Shown: positions 59,076 to 64,000 of the stretch, one piece after another
Numbering within the stretch: the first letter of the stretch is position 1
Layout of the letters: every line of letters starts with the position of its first letter
From: Owenia fusiformis
Taxonomy: Eukaryota; Annelida; Polychaeta; Sabellida; Oweniidae
DNA length: 64,000 nucleotides
Assembly (NCBI GenBank): GCA_903813345.2
Contig: CAIIXF020000008.1
Coordinates: 6,644,366-6,708,365, forward strand
Direction: 5' to 3'
The notes under the pieces: model-generated
Databases searched by the model: none
What the model was told of the DNA's origin: nothing
What the model saw: only the letters and a program-made list of their open reading frames with translations
Program-made: the position numbers and the translations under genes

Positions 59076-62000
59076 CTAGACATGTAAATTGAACAAGTTC
59101 AATTTAAGACTCCAGATTTCAAACTTTTTTAAAGCTGAGTCATCCAGAAGACTTGTAAGCTGAGTCATCCAGAATAAGCTGAGTCAGCTAGAATAAAGAC
59201 ATTTAGACGACTCTTAAGAATGTTATCTTCGACTCCATTAGCTTAACATGGAGATATCATCATATCGACTTTTCGAGACTTCAAACCAATATATTGAAAT
59301 TTGGTTTAAAGATTCGGATTCCTGAGGAAATTCTACCCTTATTTCATAACTCAAACGTTAAATTTGGAGAATTTTTTATTTTGACCTACTTTTCGGACAC
59401 CATATCTCAAAAGTGGGGCAAAATACTTTCTGACGGCAAAAGGCTAACACTATTAGCACACTCTTTGCTACCTGTATACAAAATTCGGAAACAAATCATT
59501 AAAATATAGTGCCAGAATCACAAAAATAAGGAAAAACTATGAATTTGACCTAGAGTTTGACCTAGGCATTTTGGTGTCCAAATTTTAAAGCTAGATAGCC
59601 TTCGAGGTCCCCTTCTTTTATAGGCTTTCAGAATGTTAAGCTGTACTCAGTTTATATCTGGTATTTTACACTTCAAAAAAATGTTTTTCCTCATTGACAT
59701 AACATGGGGCACCAAATTTAGCGATTTTGAGCTTTCAAAATGCCATAACTTCAGAACCAAAAGTCGGATTGAAATTTGGTTTGCAGATTCGGATTCCTGG
59801 GAAAATTCTACCCTTAATTCATAGCTCATATGTTAAATTTGGAGAACTTTTTATTTTGACCTACTTTTCGGACACCATATCTCAAAAGTGGGTCAAAATA
59901 CTTTCTGACGGCAAAAGGCTAACACTATTAGCACACTCTTTGCTACCTGTATACACAATTTTGAAGTAAATTATTAAAGTGTAGTGTCAGAATCGTAAAA
60001 ATAAGGAAAAACTATGAATTTGACCTAGATTTTGACCTAGGCATTTTGGTGTCCAAATTTTGAAGCTATGTAGCTTTTGAGGTCCCCTTCTTTTATAAGC
60101 ATTCATTATGTTAAGCTGTACTCAGTCTATATCTTGTATTTTACACTTCGAAAAAGTCTTTTTTCCCATTGACTTAACATAGGCACCAAATTTAGCGATT
60201 TTTGAGCTTTCAAAACGCCATAACTTCCGAACCGGAAGTCCGATCCAAATTTGGTTTGCAGATTCGGATTCCTGAGATCATTCTTCACTTATTTCATAAC
60301 TTAGATGTTGAATTTGGCGACATTTTTGTTCTGACCTACTTTCCGGACGCCATATCTCAAAATCGGTAAGAGTAATCAAAATTCTGATGTCATATCTTTG
60401 ATTCGCCTTTTTCTAAGCTACACGATGAAAAAAAGATGAAGGAGTTACGAAGAATATTGACGAAGATATGATGAAGAATGTTGAAAATGTAAGATTTGAC
60501 CTAGTTCTTGACCTTTGACCTAGATAAAAATTTGACCTAATTTCCCAGAAAGCCGGATACAGTCTTTAGTTAACCATGTAAGTTGGATTAAGTAAGATGT
60601 TATAGTTGGAGAGAAAATCTGTTAGGAGGAAGAAAAAGAAGAATAACTAGACATGTAAATTGAACAAGTTCAATTTAAGACTCCAGATTTAAAACTTTTT
60701 TTAAGCTGAGTCATCCAAAATACTGTAAGCTGAAAAATTCAGAATAAGCTGAGTCATCTAGAATACAGACATTTAGACAACTCTTAAGTAGCTTATCTTC
60801 GTCTACATTGGCTTAACATGGGGATATCATAATATCGACTTTTCGAGACTTCAAACAGCTATGACTATCTAACCAGAATTTGGGTCGAAATTTGAATTGC
60901 AGATTCAAATTTCTGAGAAAATTCTACGTTTGTGTCATAACTCATACATTAAATTTTGAGAACTTTTTATGTTGACCTACTTTCCGGACGCCATTCCTCA
61001 AAATCGGTAAGAGTAATCAAAAAAGACAGTTACAATAATGAAAGGACTGTCTTTAAGCTACATGATGAAAAAAGAGAAAGGAATAACGACGAATAGTGAC
61101 AAAGATAATTGACATAACATGGGATATCAAAATACCAATTTTTTAATTTTTCAAAACGCCATTACTTCCAAACCGGGTGTCGGATTGAAATTTGATTTGC
61201 AGATTTGGATTCCTGAGAAAATTCTACCCTTAATTCATAACTCATACGTTAAATTTGGAGAAACTTTCATGTTGACCTACTTTTCGGACACTATATCTCA
61301 AAAGTGGGTCAAAATACTTTCTGACGGCAAAAGGCTAACACTATTAGCACACTCTTTGCTACCTGTATACAAAATTTTGAATCAAATAATTAAAGTGTAG
61401 TGTCAGAATCGCAAAAATAAGTTAAAACTATAAATTTGACCTAGATTTTGACCTAGGCATTTTGGTGACCAAATTGTGAAGCTAGCTAGCTTTTGAGGTC
61501 CCTTTCTTTTATAGGCTTTCATTATGTGAAGCTGTACTCAGTCTTTATCTCGTATTTTACACTTCAAAAAAATCTTTTTTCCCATTGCCATAACATGGGG
61601 CACCAAATTTAGCGATTTTTGAGCTTTCAAAACAACATAACTTCCAAACCAAAAGTCGGATTGAAATTTGGTTTGCAGATTCAGATTCCTGTGAAAATTC
61701 TACCCTTAATTCATAACTCATACGTTAAATTTGGAGAACTTTTTAGTTTGACCTACTTTTCGGACACCATATCTCAAAAGTGGGTCAAAATACTTTCTGA
61801 CGGCAAAAGGCTAACACTATTAGCACACTCTTGGCTACATGTATACAAAATTTGGAAGAATATAATTATTCTGTAGTGTCAGAATCGCAAAAATAAGGAA
61901 AAACTTTGAATTTGACCTAGATTTTGACCTAGGCATTTTGGTGTCCAAATTTTTATGAAAAGAAGGTCTTGTGGTCCCTTTCTTTTATGGGCTTCCATTA

Positions 62001-62535
62001 TGTTTAGCTGTGCTTAGTCTATATCTCGTATTTTACACTTCAAAAAAATATTTTTTCCCATTGAATTAACATGGGGCACCAAATTTAGCGATTTTTGAAT
62101 TTTCAAAACGCCATAACTTCTGAACCGGAAGTCAGATCGAAATTTGGTTTTCAGATTCGGAATCCTGAGAAAATTTCCTATAAGACTGATATGCTGGACA
62201 TTGGATTCGGAGAAAAAACTTTTGGACCTCGTTTTCGGACACTGATATCTCGAAATCGGTTTGAGATACCAAAAAACTAAATCGACCCTAGGTTTTCTAC
62301 TTTTTTATGAGGAACACAAAGAAAAAAACCAGGATCAAAAATATTGAAGGACGACCGAGTTAATGGGAAAAAGTGACAAAGTACTGGATTTGACCTAGTT
62401 CTTGACCTTTGACCTAGATAAAAATTTGACCTAATTTCCCAGAAAGCCGGATACAGTCTTAAGTTAACCATGTAAGTTAGATTAAGTAAGCTGTTATAGT
62501 TGACGAGAAATTTGGTAAGGAGGAAGAAAAAAGAA
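59076..62535 (+). repeat. Composite repeat: two related units of about 1.6 and 1.9 kb with ~475-bp internal monomers
   Basis: Both units start ACTAGACATGTAAATTGAAC...TTTAAGACTCCAGATTT (59076 and 60646). Both end with CCAGAAAGCCGGATACAGTC...GGAGGAAGAAAA (about 60548-60643 and 62438-62530). Inside are monomers of about 475 bases marked by TTTCGGACACCATATCTCAA (59391, 59866, 61282, 61758) and weaker copies near 60340, 60990 and 62230. The copies share an open frame of about 60-90 codons (TYFSDTISQKWVKILSDGKR) with no known domain. It is probably a mobile or satellite-like element, not a gene. Confidence 0.8.
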
Positions 62536-62544
62536 TAATAATAA

Positions 62545-62652
62545 TAAGAAAACAGGCAAAAACAATAGACTCCAGATTTTCAATCTGGAGTCTAATAAAA
62601 ATAAGAAAACAGGCAAAAACAATAGACTCCAGATTTCATCTGGAGTCTAATA
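62545..62652 (+). repeat. Two tandem hairpin ends (AGACTCCAGAT / ATCTGGAGTCT) with TAATAA tails
   Basis: Hairpin 1 pairs 62567-62578 with 62582-62593 (12 bp). Hairpin 2 pairs 62624-62634 with 62638-62648 (11 bp). Both have a TTC loop and are preceded by AAACAGGCAAAAACAATAG and followed by TAATAA-type A/T tails. They look like the 3' ends of a retroposed element. Confidence 0.85.
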
Positions 62653-62809
62653 ATAATAATAACAACAACAGTATGCGCTAAATGGTCAAGGAGGATTGGC
62701 TCCCAGAGTGCAACACCGATATTCTGTCCCATATATGGGCACGTGGTGATACGTGCGAACCCCTGTCAAAATCCTCAAAAGTTCATAAATTAGCCCGTTG
62801 AAGGCAGAA

Positions 62810-63570
62810 ATATGTGATGAGTATCAGAATGGATTTAACCATTTACTGTGTTCATGTAGACCTATGTAGCATAGTAGTCCCATTCAAATCTAAAACAAGG
62901 GCGGGATGTCTAGGAGCAAAATCGTTTCATCTAAATATCTAAACATAGTAGTTGCCCATTTAATTCGATTCTTGATAATAGTTTTTTTTCTGAAAAGTTA
63001 CTCATTCTCAATGAAGCAACTATGTATCTTTTAGAATCAATATTTTATAATGAAGTGTATTTTTAGAATTTAAATCTTAAATAAAATAGGATTAGTGTCA
63101 GAATGAAATGGATTACATTACAATTTAATAAATGAGAAAAGTAGAAACGGTATACTCTTTTATGATCAATGAGTTTTAGCTCATATGGACAAACTAGTGA
63201 CAAAAATTAATGCCAACTTTACATTAAAAGATAATCTTGCAACATTAAACATTAAAATGCCACACAGGTTATCGTTAATGAATAGATAGAATTCAACCAT
63301 TTACGGTGTTCATATGTAGCGTATTAGTCCTGTTCGTATCTATAACAAGAGCAGGGTGTCTAGGAGCAAAATTATTTCTTCAGAATATTACAGTAATACT
63401 AATTGGCCATTTATGAATAATAGTTTTTTCTGAAAAGATACGAATTCACAATAACGGAACGGGGTATCTTTTGGAATCAATATTCTATAATGAAGTTTAT
63501 TTTTAAAATTTAAATCTTAAATAAAATAAGATTAGTGTCATATCAGAATGAACTTGATTACATATTACAA
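62810..63570 (+). repeat. Direct duplication of about 290 bases
   Basis: The segment 62830-63115 (CATTTACTGTGTTCATG...TGTCTAGGAGCAAAAT...AATTTAAATCTTAAATAAAA) recurs at about 63297-63570 with scattered differences. The starts are about 460 bases apart. No coding content is seen. Confidence 0.8.
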
Positions 63571-63800
63571 TTAAAAAAAAAGAAATGAAGGAACATTAAA
63601 TAATTTTAGTTGAATAAAGTAAAATATAAGATTTTATAAACAAAGTTGTGTAATTTCAACTGTATCTACTATTACATGTTAAAGGTTATTGTTTTTGGAA
63701 ATATTTTGAAGTTATGAAATACTTGTATATGTTTAGGTTCAATGATATCAGGTGACAATAGATTAATAATACTACCTTTTGAAGTAAGAGTAAAATGTAA

Positions 63801-63980
63801 GCTTACATTCGCAAATGCAACTCACAGCTAGTGACTACCGGATTGACCTACTATTTTATGACCAATTCATTTAAATATGAATGGAATTGTGGCAGGTACT
63901 ATTCATATTTAAATGAGTTTCCCATAAAATAGTTGTTAATCCGGTAGCCGATGGCGTTAGTTGCATTTGCGAATACAAGC
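63801..63980. mobile_element. Palindromic MITE, copy d (best preserved)
   Basis: It runs from GCTTACATTCGCAAATGCAA to TTGCATTTGCGAATACAAGC, so the ends are inverted repeats. It is flanked by TAA on both sides. The core pairs CATTTAAATATGAATGG with CTATTCATATTTAAATGAG. A TAA duplication would fit a PIF/Harbinger-type MITE. Confidence 0.8.
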
Positions 63981-64000
63981 TAAGACTGATATCATATATA

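Overview
This is a window of eukaryotic (metazoan) nuclear DNA. The genes are split into many short exons with GT-AG introns, code for secreted and membrane proteins, and sit in AT-rich DNA full of repeats. A tandem pair of genes combining a chitin-binding domain with a LamG-like region, resembling molluscan Pif-type shell-matrix proteins, together with an intact-looking giant PAN/FN3-like receptor, points to a marine invertebrate. A lophotrochozoan such as a mollusc or brachiopod is most likely, but I cannot fix the phylum. Exon models below were built by hand from splice sites and reading-phase continuity.

Layout. (1) 30-21067, plus strand: the 3' part of a very large gene. I can chain 48 exons without a phase conflict into 3381 codons plus a stop. 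It encodes an extracellular protein with a PAN/apple domain, about 15 divergent FN3-like repeats, a cadherin-like segment, EGF modules, one transmembrane helix and a cytoplasmic tail. Its start lies outside the window. (2) 23713-28604 and 31910-36140, plus strand: two nine-exon paralogues, each modelled at exactly 457 residues. Each has a signal peptide, a CBM14-like chitin-binding domain, a Cys-rich segment, a LamG-like region and a Thr-rich, polybasic tail. (3) 36501-43748, minus strand, convergent with the second paralogue: a 12-exon gene with four SPRY domains, SPRYD3-like. One exon carries an in-frame TGA. The first intron of the model is mostly a roughly 79-bp minisatellite copied from its own exon/intron junction, so it is full of duplicate 5' splice sites. 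(4) 44106-45954: a mariner-family element with 189-bp terminal inverted repeats, a broken transposase and an apparent intron. (5) About 46-64 kb: gene-poor, repeat-rich DNA. It holds MITE-like palindromes, elements with GGCGTAGCCAG ends, a LINE 3' end, a tRNA-derived SINE, a G-rich minisatellite, a composite repeat of about 3.4 kb and several local direct duplications.

The two chitin-binding paralogues probably act in the same extracellular or shell-matrix setting. The giant receptor and the SPRY protein have no visible functional link to them. The points most worth a second look are the splice-donor minisatellite, the nonsense codon in the SPRY gene, the paralogue pair with conserved basic tails, and the intron-bearing mariner.
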